The position numbers were made by a program, and so were the translations under genes. The notes below the pieces were generated by a model. That model had not been told where the DNA came from and searched no databases. It was given only the letters and a program-made list of their open reading frames with translations. Shown piece by piece: positions 12,870 through 26,322 of a stretch of DNA of 64,000 bases; position 1 is the stretch's first letter; each line of letters opens with the position of its first letter. This DNA comes from Hermatobates lingyangjiaoensis (taxonomy: Eukaryota; Arthropoda; Insecta; Hemiptera; Hermatobatidae): NCBI GenBank assembly GCA_026182355.1, contig JAPFBL010000324.1:186001-250000 (forward strand), in the 5' to 3' direction.

Positions 12870-13299
12870 TTGTTTTCCCATTTCATATTGTGGTTTCATT
12901 ATTGATTGTTACTTCACGTGTTTATGTGATATCTTTTTATTTTATAATATATAAATAGCAAGTCCGTTATGCTAACCTAAACAGGGAAGCGCTCGTAGAA
13001 GAAACTGAAATATAAAAAATGAACGAGACCAACATAGACTTAAATTAACTTAAGCCATACTTATACAGAAAAAGAAGTCATATATTAATATACAATTAGA
13101 GAATAGTGAAAAAGTGTTAAAACTGATTAGTTCAACTCCAAGCCAGGTAGGACCTCTCTGGCAAGGACACCCTAGGTCACTCAACCCTCACCGATGAGAA
13201 AAACAAATTTAACACCCAACCCTCTTAACACATTTCACTTTTCTTATACAAAGGAACTAAATGTTTCAAAACTTATCCATGTATTAATAATAATAAAGT

Positions 13300-13520
13300 A
13301 AGTATTTCAATTGGTCAAAAACAGAAAACTATATTCGGGATCACAGCTATGAATCATGCCCTCAATAGATATGTAACACAAAGTGCAGCTAGTTGACCTA
13401 ACAGTCCCAAATTGCTGCATTTAACAACCAAAATTATTAAGTAAGTGAACTTCCACTGTTGAAAAGGTCAGATTTCACTATTCTTTTTCTTTGATGTAAT
13501 TTAATTTTGAATAAGTTTAG
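13300..13520 (-). repeat. Dispersed repeat, related to 16220-16360 and 17150-17430
   Basis: Its reverse complement shares GTTATATACCTCAATTTG-type, GGGACTGTTAGGTTAACTAG and ATATCTATTGA blocks with 17150-17430. The 16220-16360 copy shares the GTTATAGCCACATATCTATT part. No coding content is seen. Confidence 0.5.
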
Positions 13521-15644
13521 AAACTATCCTTCTCCTTCTCTTCCTTCTTTTCCTCCTTCATCATATGTAGAAATTATGAGGTTGGCGGGTATGAAATCAA
13601 AGTCAAATTGGAACATAAACCTTAAGGGCACGAATAAAAGCCGCTTTTGATATTTAAACAGTCGCTGTCATAATGGCATATGGCATAACCTATAATGTAG
13701 TAAGGTTTATTCTCTTCAAATATTTTCCACATATTAACTTAACAAATAGTATTTGTTATTTTCTCAATCTTAGTAAGGTATGATTACGAGTGTATCAAAA
13801 TAAACCTGTTCATTCTATGTTGTGTCGCGTGCTAGACCGGTTTCAGACATCGTTCATCTTTAAGAGCTATTCTAATCAAAGAGGTACTCAGGAATATGGA
13901 CAGTGTTGAAAACAAGTTGAGCATGTCATACAGCGTACTGGATATGATGGACACAATCATGTGTAATCTTCCTATTGACTTCAACTCAAATGTGTAATTC
14001 AGTTCTCTACAAACGTCTTGAGTTCGTGAAGCAATTGTGCTAACCGGTTCCACTTTCTCTGAAATTATTTCAACCAGTTAACAGTTCAACTGCTGGGTTT
14101 TTCCTTGATATACTTTTACCTTTTTAATTATTTTCCTTGTATCATTCCTTCCAGATTGGAGTAATCTGGTTTAGTTGTATTAGTTCTTACTAAAAAAAAA
14201 AATTTTTTTCCTACCAGATTACAATCACTTTTTAGTTAAATGGGTTTCGTTGTGGTTACCATTGTTTATAATGCACATTGCAAGCCATTTACCCCACTTC
14301 TTTTTAAATCATATGGCCACTTTTGAATATTGCCATCCCACCCTTTTTAAAAAGATGGCCACCATCTTTTTTTCCCGAAAATTTATTGACGCAAAATGTT
14401 TTTATAAAAAGAATTTTTTTTTAGAAGAAAATCGCTTTAAACTTTTTTCTTCATTAAGATTTTAGAAGTAAAATGTATTTCTTGTATATTATTATAAAAT
14501 ATTACTAATAGATAATTTTAAATTAAACCATCATATGGATAATTGCTATATTTGGTGACTTTTGAATATTCTTGAAACTAATACTGTAGGAAGGGTTGGC
14601 TATTGTAGAGTTCATCATCAAAGAGAGATGATATTGTAATAAACGAATCCAATAAGAGGGGAAAAATCTCATAAAGTCATGGCATATGCCTCAAAATTTT
14701 CTGTGTAACTATTTCAGGAGGGGACATGAACCTACTTTATATTTCTAAAGGGAATGAAATTAAACTTAATGTATAGATTTATTAGAATGATTTCTTTTAA
14801 TGTTTTTCATTGAGTGCCTTGCGAAGAAATTAACTAATATGATGTAAGAATCGCTAAATCGCTGATAAAATGTTGGGAAATATTTAAGGAATTTGTAAAT
14901 TTGTTTAACTCAGTTGTATAATAATTGTTAATAATAGTATTGATGTAAAATAAAATGTGTTATTTATTCTTTTTATTGATTTTATAGATTTATATTACAT
15001 AAATTTATCAAATATAACACACAAATATACTTACATGTACACACAAATGGACTGCATGTATTCATTTGGAAGTGTTTGATGAGAAGGTATGTTCGTACAA
15101 ATGTGCTTTGGAATTAGCCCTACTAGTATAGGTTATGTTTGGGTGTAAAATTATTTGTCTAGCATTCGAATAGTGTACTGGTAATTGTGTGGATACAAAT
15201 GAAGCGATTACATCAAGCACTAAAATCAAAGTAGAAGATAATTTTAAATCCTACGATTTTATATTATTTTTTAGAATCAAACAAAATTCTATATTTTGAT
15301 TTGCCAAAATGTAAAAGCCAAATCAAAAGAAATTCATTAATTAAATTGATGTCTCATTATGGTGACAATGATTCATATACAGTAATGCAGAGTGCTTTTA
15401 TATTCTTCTGTATTCTGGCTCATAAAGACTGGCTGAATTGACAAAGGAGCATTCAGTTTTTTCGGATAGTAATTTTGCCTTTTCACCTAATTGCACCTTA
15501 GGCAATTCCTTTAACTGATTGCCTCATTTTCTGCGTTCTTTCCTCCCTACTTATTACTTTCCTCTATTTTTTTTTTTACGTATATTAATCACTTCAGTTC
15601 TTTTATTCTCAAGGTAATGAATCGGTTTATTGACTTCACCAACT

Positions 15645-16115
15645 GTTTTTAGTTAAATGGGTTTCATTGTGGTTACCATTGTTTATAATGCACATTGCAA
15701 GCCATTTACCCCACTTCTTTTTAAATCATATGGCCACTTTTGAATATTGCCATCCCACTTTTTAAAAAGACGGCCATCATATTTTTTCCCTACCAGATTA
15801 TAATTACTTTTTAGTTAAATGGGTTTCATTGTGGTTACCATTGTTTATAATGCACATTGCAAGCCATTTACCCCACTTCTTTTTAAATCATATGGCCACT
15901 TTTGAATATTGCCATCCCACTTTTTAAAAAGATGGCCATCACATTTTTTCCCTATAGATTATAATGACTTTTTAGTTAAATGGGTTTCGTTGTGGTTACC
16001 ATTGTTTATAATGCACATTTCAAGCCATTTACCCCACTTCTTTTTAAATCATATGGCCACTTTTGAATATTGCCATCCCACTTGTTAAAAAGATGGTCAC
16101 CATATTTTTTCAGGT
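15645..16115. repeat. 161-bp tandem array, three units
   Basis: The units start near 15649, 15811 and 15972 (spacing 162 and 161). Each contains TTAGTTAAATGGGTTTC, GGTTACCATTGTTTATAATG, GCCATTTACCCCACTTCTTT and GCCACTTTTGAATATTGCCA. A solo unit lies at 14228-14380. The frame at 14250-14465 is part of the repeat. Confidence 0.85.
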
Positions 16116-16924
16116 TGGTGGCTATAAAATCAAACTATAGTATAATGAAAAAGTTAAACTTTTTGACTTTCTATGTGTTATAACACATAGTATTAACACA
16201 TAATGCTATGTGTCATATACTATGTCCTATGTGTTATAGCCACATATCTATTGAAAGCAGATTTCATAGTAGTGATTGCGAATTGAGTTTTCTGTTTTTC
16301 AGCAGTTAAAATAATATAAATAAAATCATTCTATGTTTCAAATTCCCTTTAAATAAGCTTTCTACGTATTTACCTCTACATGATTTAACTTTGCAATTCT
16401 CATGAGAACGTTTTTAGACTTATAATATAATATTGACAAGTTGTTTTAGTTTAACATTAATATAGGTAAATCCGTTTGGTACTAACTTATTTTTTTCATG
16501 TTCACTTTTACATAATGCCTAATAATGATGTTATTGCAATAAAAGTATTTGAATACTTGAAAGGTGAGCTGAGGACTGTTCTTTAACACAGGGAAATATG
16601 TTTTATATCTCTACTACTCAGTTAAAGACTCTGACAATCAAACATCTTAAAAGGCAAAAGATTTTTAAACACGTACTGCGAATAAATTACAATTTACATA
16701 TCGAAAGAGAGAGAGAGAAATTTTATGTGAGAGATTTATACACGAAATTTTTGAAGAGCAATATACTATTTGTTTTTCAACCCCCACACTTAATAAGAAT
16801 TTCACCTTTTAGTGTATTCCAAATAAGATAAAATTGAGGCTCATTTATTATCTGGCACCCACTTTAGTAATGGGCGAGCCACATTACGTGTCGATTTTAC
16901 ATTAGGAGTCATAAATTTTGCCTA

Positions 16925-17105
16925 ACTCAAGTGTATTAAGAGTAGAGGTGTTTAATTAGTACCTAATATCGTACAGGCTCAGAACGGACGATTTAACGTC
17001 CTCTCCGAGGGATGACGTAAATAAACAAGTCCAGGTTGGTATCGAACCCCGGGCCTATCAGTTAAGAAGCAAGCACGTTGACCCCTGAGCTAACGTGGCC
17101 CCTTC
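16925..17105 (-). repeat. SINE-like unit, minus copy
   Basis: The minus strand has GGGGCCACGTTAGCTCAGGG, a B box GGTTCGATACC (17048-17038) and the body block GAGCCTGTACGATATTAGGT. The head is diverged from the 1815 copy, but the B box is unchanged. Confidence 0.6.
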
Positions 17106-18121
17106 GAAGAACAAATGTAATTATTGTTGGTTATATATTACTTATGCTCAAACGTATTAAATTACACTTTAAGAGTGGAATCGAAGAAAAAGAACTGAAA
17201 ACTCTGACCTCGTTTTGTCAGTAGGAGTTCCTTTGCTTATTAATTTTGGTTGTTATATACCTCAATTTGGGACTGTTAGGTTAACTAGCTGCACTGTGTT
17301 ATAGCCACATATCTATTGAAAGCATGTGTCATAGTGGTGATCACTACTTTAGTTTTCTGTTTTTTAGTAGTTAAAATAATTTAAATAAAATCATTTTAAA
17401 TTTCCTTTGAATCAGCTTTCCAGCAGCTCACTATTCTGTATATTGTCAATTTGCATCTGTAGAATCATCCACGCCGTTTCAGTGTTTCAAGTCGAATCAT
17501 CTTAGTTTTTTGTATCTTCTCCTTGTTTCCTTAATATTCGTTACTTTCATATAAATGTTAATACTCGTAAGTTAACTTATAATATTTCCTGAGTATGCAT
17601 GTTAATTCTTTCCATTAATTATCAGTTAGAAATGTTCACCAAAAAGAGAAATGTAACTTTTCTTACTTACTCCTTACAAATACCAGATTTAATTTATTAA
17701 ATATTCCTTAAAATTATTGAAACAAAATAATATGTTTGTCTGTCTGCAGTTCATTTATTGAATACTTGTTTATGAGTTTACCTATTGTATCCCTTGTTTG
17801 TCAACATATTATTTTGTTTCTTTAATTAACTAAATAAAAAATACAATAAAAAATGGTAAAATAGTAGTACTTAAAAGGCATTGGTTTGTTCTTTTCACCA
17901 GGGTAGGAAAAGGCATTAAATAATTACATTTTTAAAAGATATTTATTATAAAAAACATAAAAATAATGTTGAAAATAAATATTTTTCTCATGAGCAAATA
18001 TAGACAATTATATATAAAGTTACTTCTATTGTAATCAGACATTTATGTTTCTTATTTAGAAGATTAATATTCTATTTTGTTACTTTTTCTTATAATGAAA
18101 TATATATATTTTTGTAATTAT

Positions 18122-18220
18122 TCAAAGTGCTACAACTCGAATGCTCTCTATTTCCAGAGTTGTTTTTTCTGACCATGAGGTGATCCAATCGTTACGAGCT
18201 CTATAGAAATTAGCCATTGC
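18122..18220 (-). CDS. Gene 1 terminal exon with stop codon
   Basis: After acceptor TTTTAG the exon reads AMANFYRARNDWITSWS and ends ESIRVVAL followed by TGA. This matches the closing strands of the family (AxxxFWxAxxxWLPTW ... VDYIRVWAL), so the C-terminus is complete and there is no added membrane anchor. A reverse-strand AATAAA lies at 17947-17942, about 175 bases downstream, and could be the polyadenylation signal. Confidence 0.9.
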   Translation of the reverse strand, partial: AMANFYRARNDWITSWSEKTTLEIESIRVVAL

Positions 18221-18669
18221 CTAAAACAAAGAAAAAACAAAACCCATTTGGTACGAGGTTTGTTGAAATAATACATGAACTGATGTTATAATGAAGAATG
18301 TACTTTAGTTAGAAGATACAGCTTTGAATATCCTTCAAAGCACTCCCTCCCCTATGCATATCCTTATATACATGCAAATTGTTAGTGTTCAATTGTGCCT
18401 TTCGTTATTTTATAAATCGACAAATAATAATTCAAGAATGAAAATAACTTTAACAAACAACTAAGAACTGAATACAATAAACGGATATAATTCAACCTTA
18501 ATAAACAAAAATGCTAAAAAATAGAAAAATAAATTACTATACTAGTAGTAATTATAATATTACGTGTCCATAAAATATGTACATAGGATAAGAGAGCCAA
18601 AGAAAATGCTAAATTAATGCAATGTAAAGGTACGTTTCAAAACTATTCAATAAAATCATGCATTTATAC

Positions 18670-18771
18670 CTTTGTTCCAATGTTTTTCCAAGGCTTTAAC
18701 TTTCCACTGCTATATGTACCATCAGGGAAATTTCTTATTCCTCCACTTGATAATCCTACGCTTAAGTAAAA
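18670..18771 (-). CDS. Gene 1 penultimate exon: FYLSVGLSSGG segment
   Basis: This phase 0-0 exon of 34 codons has acceptor TTTTTCAG and donor GTATAA. It encodes FYLSVGLSSGG, NFPDGTYSSGK and KPWKNIGTK, corresponding to FYLILNVAVGGTNGFFPDG...KPW in GNBP proteins. The paralogous exon at 63781-63882 is the same length and phase and identical at 29 of 34 residues. Confidence 0.9.
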
Positions 18772-19719
18772 CTGAAAAACAACAAGTTAATTACATCATT
18801 AGATTATTTTTAACCTTTTTTTTACATAGGGATTCTATTGTATGAAGTCGAAAAAAAAAATTATATCGTAAACATCAGTATGCAGGGTGAAAGTTTTCTA
18901 TGAAAGTGAATGTATGAACATTTTGAGAATGTCATACCAAACAAAATAGAGTCAATAAAAAAAAAAGATTTTTTGAAGTTTTCTTATATATGATTTCGCT
19001 TCTTATAAAATGTTTGTAGTTGATTGTTTAGAATAACTTTCGCATGAGGTTGTTCAGTATCGAGTATGCAAATATCATTTCATTAAAAGAACATTAATAA
19101 TTCTGAAGTATTTTCCTTGTTTCAGATTACGAGGATTACTTTTTCAAACTGACCTTGATTATATTTTCTTAGTCTTAATACAACTAATGGTTATTTCTTT
19201 AAACTGTGAGCTATACAAGCAATTATAGTGTGGCATTTACTAATGATTAGAGAGGACAAGTAACACTAAGTCTTCACACACAAAAATGATATAATCAAAG
19301 AAGCGTTTCAAACATATGTGTCATCATCAGGTTACATCTACTATATAAACAAAATATGTATAAACATTTTGAAATTGAATAGGGGAAAACAACCAAAATT
19401 TAAACTAATATGTGAAATAAATAAGTTACATACCAGCTTTGGTAAGGTGATGTTGACTGATTAGGGAGTCAATAGGCACTTTAGGAAACAGGGTGATATG
19501 GGGAGGGAGAAGAAATGCGGAAGGTATGTGTACATAACGGAATTATGTGTACAACAAACATAAACGGTACACCATGCTAATCTAAACTAAAGAAAACCAA
19601 ACCTTTAAACTAAACAGCCTCTATATTATTTTTAATAATTTTAAAAATTTAGGGCATCCAATGTTTGCATTTTAAACATTAAGAAAAATTTAATGTATCC
19701 AATTTATTATGTTTCCAAA

Positions 19720-20180
19720 GCCACAATTCCATTTTGGTTTTTTGAGTTATATTGTCTATTGTGGTTACCAAAATTTCAAAAAAATTATCTATAGCTCACT
19801 AATTTTAGGCATATTTCATTCAGAAAATTTAATATCCCTATAGTTAGCTGTTTATCGCGAAAAAAACATTTGCTAAATCATAAAATGAACCATTTTGATC
19901 AATGTAATTTTGGCAAAAAAATATTCAATTCAACCACTCAGAAGGTGCTATTAGAGAGTATAATATTATTATTATGATTCGTTAAACATTTGTCACCTGT
20001 ATCCTATCCACAAGCTTTCCTAATCGATCACAATCAAAATTTACACCTTTTGATTATTGAAGGTTTTGAAATTTTTTCTTTTATTGCTGCTGATTTTTCT
20101 TTACTCTTAATGAACTGATTTCAAAATCACAAAAGTGTCAACATTCTATTTACAAAAGATGTAAATTTGCAAATTTCGAT
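19720..20180 (-). repeat. TTTACTTATAGTAAAG-type element, decayed, gene 1 intron
   Basis: The reverse strand carries the diverged body of the same family, including GCGATAAACAGC-type and AAATGTTTTTTTCGC blocks. Neither end is preserved. Confidence 0.35.
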
Positions 20181-20993
20181 ATTGAATTTTCATAAAGTCG
20201 CTATGTTTGAGTTATAATAAAGTGAAATCTGAGTCTAACTCAATTCTATTTTAAGCAACATACAGTAAAATAATTTAATCATCAAGTATGATGATTTTAT
20301 TTCTGACTTCCAAACGTGCCGTTTTGACAAAAATTTAGAAATGATACGTGGTATTCCAAAATATTGTTAGAAATTATAGAATAGTAGAAAATATCATTAT
20401 GAATACTGTCCATTACTGTTATTATATCTGGAGTCCCTTTTACGTTTTGCAGCTTTAGATACTGAGCTCAAATTTGATTTTATTTTAGACATACTTCTTA
20501 TTTAGTGCGCGGGTAGTACTCACTTTTAAAAGCAAACGAAATTAAAATCAACTAACAATCCCTACTTGTTACATTAAAGACACCTGTATACCTGTTTAGC
20601 TCGCCAAACACAAGCTGTAAAGTCCACAGCTTCACTTCTACGTAGAATTTCCAAACCATTTAAATCTTAGCTTTTAAGTTAGATATATAAAAATCTACCA
20701 TCAAAGTTTCAGCTTGTTATAACTTATGGTGACTGAGTTTGCTTTTGACAAAATTTTTGGACAAACAAACAGACAGAAAAATCGGTATAAAACGTAAAAA
20801 TAACTTGAAATGAGTCAGTTCTAAGCAATGTATAGACAAAACTATCCTTTTATTTATATAGATTACTTGAAAAATCCACTTAATGCTATAAAGTGGATTA
20901 AGTATTTGGCTTTACAGTTACTCTTTCAAATAATTGTAATTGACAATAGGGGTTAATGATGATACCTCATGATCAAATGGCTGTTGTTCTCAC

Positions 20994-21115
20994 TTGACTG
21001 GAGGAGGTCCAAGGTGAGGTCGTATTAAAATTCAATAGATTAATTAATCCTGCTTTACCACCATTAGGGAGAATTTTCTCACTCATTTTTCCATCTATGT
21101 AAAATTCAATGTTAT
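20994..21115 (-). CDS. Gene 1 exon: GH16-like segment NIEFYIDGK
   Basis: The acceptor TTTTTGTAG completes Asp, giving WTP-DNIEFYIDGK across the junction, as in the family's WTPDYIKFYVDG. The rest (LPNGGKAGLINL, NTTSPWTSSSQ) matches the loop before the FYL strand. The donor is GTGAGA, phase 0. The preceding intron is about 5.7 kb and contains a hAT element. Confidence 0.85.
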
Positions 21116-24100
21116 CTACAAAAAAAAGAGACAATAAATTTTTTTCTGAAATTATTAGTAGCATATTCATTATAACATTTATTTTATTTTATAAAATAAC
21201 TAGCAAACGTGCCCGTCTTTGACGGAATCAAAATCCTATTATACTTGGTATTCCAAAATACCATTAGAAATTATAGATTAGTAGAAAATAAAATTATTAG
21301 TACAGTGTTAAGCAAATCATAGGCTACTAAATCGCAGCATGATTGGTACTCCTACTTTAAGTTTTTACTCAAAAGCAGGTAGTCCAGGAGCAGTCACGGA
21401 GTTAAAAAATCAGTTGGATAAATGAACTGCTTCCTCATCACTAATCAATCTCTTTACTGACTTGTAAGATCTTTCCTCGGCTTGATATAGCGTAAGAACT
21501 TATTTGTTGATTTTTCCTGCCTGTTCATATTAAGGGTGAGAAAACTCCTAAAATTAACTCGAAAAAGAAGAAAAATAAAAATTGGCATACTATTTAATAA
21601 AATACGAGTATATCAAACAAGATTTTACAGAAATGACGTACAGTAAAAATCAGCGGCTAAACACAGTAAGAAAATAAAAAAAAACTAACGTACATATTTT
21701 TTATTCAAAACAGGTGGTATTTGTAAGAGTTTCACTGACATTGTAACAAGGGATGTAAAACATCTGGTATGGTTTCGAGAAGGGAAGAGGTGTTTTAGAG
21801 AGCATTAAGTTCAAGGAGGAGGAACAAAAGGCTGGGACGACAAGTTAGGCTAACACATAGGAGTTTAGGAAGAACTATATAAAAACTTATCTCCTATCAG
21901 TCAACCCTTGTAGACAAAGCTATTGCTCTCGTTAACCCTAAGTCTAACTCAAATATGCCATTACTAACATTTGTAGCATTTAATCTAATTAATTTTATTC
22001 ATGATGGCTTGGTAATATTTCTTATCAAAACCGATATTTCATACGCAATTACCTCAGTTTCTGTTTTTATACCATGATTCTCATTATTTATATTCAAGAA
22101 TAGCCCATCACTTTATTTACTCTTACTATGTTGAATTGGTGTTGTTTGATACGTGTTTTTAATTATTTACTAGTTTGACCTATATGAATTTTATGACAAC
22201 ATTTACACGGAATTTTATACATACCACTATACCCAGTTCCTTAGAAGAGTTTTAATTAACAATTTATCTACCTTAGTAGGCTTTAAAAAACTATATTAAA
22301 GTCAATATTTTGATCAATTCTTAGTATTAGAATCATGATACAGTAGAACTATGACATTTGACATTAAACGGGTTTCTGTTACAGCATTCGAGATGGTTTG
22401 CTCGATATATTCAAAAACCATACATCCAATCGCCGTGAAAATTTGGAAAATTATTAGGTACATAATATTTAAGAGAAGGTTTTTGAAAATTTATTTTAAT
22501 ATCAGAGTTTAATATCTAAGGTGCTCCCGAACAAATACCCCAAAAATATCGTAATAAATAAGGTTTGCTTTATAACCTGTTTGTTTACATTTTGACTTTA
22601 ATTGGTTATGGCGGCCGCAGGTAGGTTATACTTTATGACCAAGTTCTAACATTTCCGCATGCTTTCGTTCAAACTGGAAACATCCAGGTACCAGAAATTT
22701 TATTATTGTTTTCAGATTGATATTAAAGACAATCATTGTATTTTAATATAGCTTTGTTATTAATTCAACAAAGCTTTAGTTATAACAATAGTTTTCTATT
22801 AACTTACGTTATTAGAATTAAACCTTCTATTAAGTTAATTGGTTTAACTTGCTTTAAGCATTAAATAAAGTTATGAGTTAAATAATAACTTATTTATCTT
22901 AAGTATGCATGATAGTATTACGAATAATAATGATAGTATTTGAACCATAATTCATATCTTTATGGCAAAAGTACAGTTAAAGTATTTCGTTAAAGTTTAA
23001 TGGATGTAAGACTTGCTCATTTATTCCTGATTGATTAAGTTGTTTGTTTAAAATATTTAATTCTTTCTAAATTATTAGTTATTAGTATTCGACCCTACTC
23101 TATATAAGCAAAAAGAAAAGTTGTTTTATATCGATGATATCTAACTAGAAGAGTTTTATGATCAGATCTATGTCTAAATCAGTAAAACATAACGGAATAT
23201 ATATAGTATAAAAAATTGATGAAAAAATATTCAAATCAAAGTGAATATATATAAATAAAACTTAATCACTGTATGTGTTTTGTGTATAAACACAATTCTT
23301 AGCATAATAACTCTTAACGTAACTTAATTAAAAGTGTGGGTAGAATTTAACATTTAGTAAACATTTAGCACTAAACTGAACTTCTCAACACAATGCTTCT
23401 TCATAAAGAAATATTTCATCAAAATGTTTTTATTCCAACTTTCAAAATTATTGAATGAAATGTAATGTGATATGGTTCAGCTTCATTAACCAACCGGTTC
23501 CTAATTGAAATGATTTGTGGATTTAAAACATGTGTCATCATATTTAACAGATAATTACCGTTCAAACTACTTTCAACATTTCTTGTTGCATTCATTGTTC
23601 GACAAAAAATATTCTTTTTATTATTTGTTTAATCTAATCTATCAACTGTTTAATAGTTTAATAATCTATGTATTAAACAATATGTGCAATTTATAATCAA
23701 TATTGGATTATATCTTGTTTGCGTAATCTATAATTTATATTCTGTATTAATTTCCTTTATCTGAAAAAAAGCTAAGTGTAACGTGAGTATAGGAAATTTA
23801 AATTGTTTTCGTTATATTACAGTTGGAATTAAATTGTTTCTCGGGTAAAGCCGAGTAGATCAGCTAGTTTTGTATATTAAATATTATAATAATTAGTAAT
23901 ATATATTCAAGCTCAGTGTTAATGAACATAATACTCGTAGTTTGGTCTACAAGGGTTGACAGCTAAGACATCCTTCTGTACCTATTTCTTCCTAAACTCC
24001 TTTGTTTACCCTGACTTGCCTTGCATGCTATTCTGCTCATTTTTCCTGCAGTGAACGTCCCTTAAAATACCTCTTTGCCTCCCTCCCTTCTCCTTACTAC

Positions 24101-25912
24101 ACCAGCTGCTCTGCATTACCTGTCTCAGTTCCAGTGAGACTCTGACAAAGACCATTTATTTTCATCGAAATATTTTAGTCAGTTTTTTATTTTCTGACTG
24201 TCGTTTTTAAACGTTGATTTTTACTGCATACATCTAAAACATAAATTCTACAGTGTTCTTTTCATCAAGAAATAATCTTATTTTGAAGGGAAAGATAAAT
24301 GAAATGAAAACAACAAATAAAGTTGGAAAGATTATATATAAAACAATATCGAAATATAAAAGATACAAAGGAAAAAGAAATAAGAGGGGGGAAAACATCA
24401 GGACCGAATCTCGATAAAAATAATATATTTATATATATACTTGTATATAGTAAAGTAATACTATATGAGTAAACAATCGAAGTCAGAAACACAGACGAAG
24501 ACAAACAGGCACGATTCTGAATAATTTAGGTAACATTCCGTCAGAAGAAATGAAGACGCAGTGTTACTACAATTATTCAAAATCGCAGAAAATCTGTATT
24601 TCTGACTATGATATCTTAGTTATTTGCCTCTATTTATTTTTAAATAGTTTTGTATGTATGACCAGACCTGTTTCGGATGTTGTCAGTCATCAAGGGAAAA
24701 CTTGGGTTCATTCCCTTCTTAAAAGGTTTTGCCTAGTCTTTATTATATTACTTTAGCTAAATAATTGGGTTAGTTACGATGCTATCAACTTTTAATAAAA
24801 GCCCGTTGTCGTTCTATGAAAACAAGCGATGAGGAAAAGACGATGTATTTGTCGGTCATGTTAGTCTGAAGGCAAAAGCCATTTGAGGAGATTCTTGGCT
24901 GTATTTACTGACGTCAGTTAGATTCACAGAGTTATGACCCGAGTGCTTTATTTACCAATTCATTAGCATGGTAGCATTAAAGTTGATAAACATTTATACC
25001 AGTATTCCTTTGAGACAGTCAGCTTTAAGTAGCTTTACTGTTACAACATTTATAAAAAAGATATTTATAGGCGTCCTTTCTTATATGTCAACACTCATTC
25101 AGTTACAAAGTGGTGAACAAAATAATAACTGAACTTTAACATAGAGCTCATTCATAGTATTAAAACTTGCTATAAGGACCACTGTAGAGGGCCTAACAAA
25201 AAAATATATACAATTCAGTTTGAAATTCAAAGTTTTCATTAAATTTTTATTGAAATTGTAGCAAATGTTTTAAAATAGGAATTTTACAATTAATTTGCTG
25301 AATTACAATTAAGTTTATTGGAGAGAGGGTTAAAAATGAGAATTTGACACTGTACAGCAGGGGTTCTAGCTTTTGCCCATTCACCTCGCTTCCAAAATGA
25401 AATTTACCCACATTTCCAGTGCTCAATGACCTTACAACTTTAAGTGTTTGATTAGGATTTTCAAAACAAATATTACATATGGTGTCATAGCTACAAATTT
25501 GAATTCCAAATTTTTTAAGTTACTAAAAGCTCCAAACTTATGGCCCGGGCACTCGTGTAACCTACGAGTCACAATTTCACCGCCCAGCCAAATTCACCCG
25601 AATCCCCTGGCCTGGTAAGGCTAGCGACGCTTATGTTCTACCTATAAAACAAATTCAGTTCATAGCCAATTTGATCCAAATCAAGGTCTGAAGTTCAAAT
25701 GCCGGCATCGCAAAAAACCCGGCTGAAAAAAATCTGCAGTATCGCTGAATTATTCCTGGGGCTGCTGATGGTGGCGCTAAACCCGAGTCGTTTCCCTCTC
25801 TCGCGATAGTGTGACGGACAGATACCAGTAGTGGTAAAAATGTGCTGTGTATTACAACCTATCAGTTGTCTATAACTGTATATTGAGCACAGTCTGCATT
25901 CTCAACAAGCTG

Positions 25913-26035
25913 ATATTGTTAAGCTACGACTCAAGTAAATGGTATAAGTATGTACCTAACGTACAGATGGCTGTGAAGTCTACATTTCACCGTAGTTTGA
26001 CATTATCGCCTTTTGGATTTCTCCTTGGAACAAAA
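25913..26035 (+). pseudogene. Retroelement integrase fragment inside the hAT remnant
   Basis: The frame encodes KWYKYVPNVQMAVKSTFHRS and LSPFGFLLGTKIK, which resembles the W...LPxVQxAxNSTxHxSxGxSPFxLLFG region just after the catalytic core of Ty3/gypsy-type integrases. It ends abruptly where hAT sequence resumes at about 26038. No LTR, RT or other integrase residues were found around it. Confidence 0.5.
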
Positions 26036-26037
26036 AT

Positions 26038-26322
26038 AAAGTATCAGGAGTTAAATTTAAAAATTTAATTGAAATTATTGATATCCAGGCAGATGACAGA
26101 CTAAAACATAAGTATAGAGCAGGAAATGTGATTGAGTTTTATAAATGCATGCAGCAAGATCAGTTTCCAAATTTGATAAAGTTTGCTTGTAGTTTTCTGT
26201 CCATTTTTGGTACAACATACTTGTGTGAACAAACATTTTTCAAAATGAAATATGTGAATTCTAACTATCGAGTAAGTTTCTCTGATGATCATTTGAACTC
26301 AATTCTTAATTGGGTCATCTAA
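26038..26322 (+). pseudogene. hAT transposase C-terminal dimerisation fragment
   Basis: One open frame reads LIEIIDIQADDRLKHKYRAG, then FPNLIKFACSFLSIFGTTYL, CEQTFFKMKYVNSNYR and SDDHLNSIL before a stop. This is the conserved FPNLxKxAxxxLSxFGSTYLCEQxFSxMKxxKSxxRxRLTDxHL block of SCAND3/ZBED-type hAT proteins. The N-terminal catalytic part is missing, so it is a dead fragment. Confidence 0.75.

Larger units (their letters stand above)
1..18121. other. 3' flank of gene 1: no supportable gene
   Basis: I see no open frame here with protein-family landmarks, apart from one weak exon candidate at 8946-9178. The stretch is AT-rich and made of dispersed repeats: SINE-like units, copies of an element ending in a TTTACTTATAGTAAAG palindrome, ribozyme-bearing palindromes, a 161-bp tandem array and simple repeats. 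Short open frames inside the palindromes at 10795-11537 and 13832-14053 are repeat sequence rather than genes. Confidence 0.6.

Noticed and set aside
13832..14053. A 73-codon minus-strand open frame
   Set aside because: It ends in a decayed hammerhead-like end (ATGTCTGAAACCGGTC) and has no protein similarity, so it is more likely a terminal repeat.
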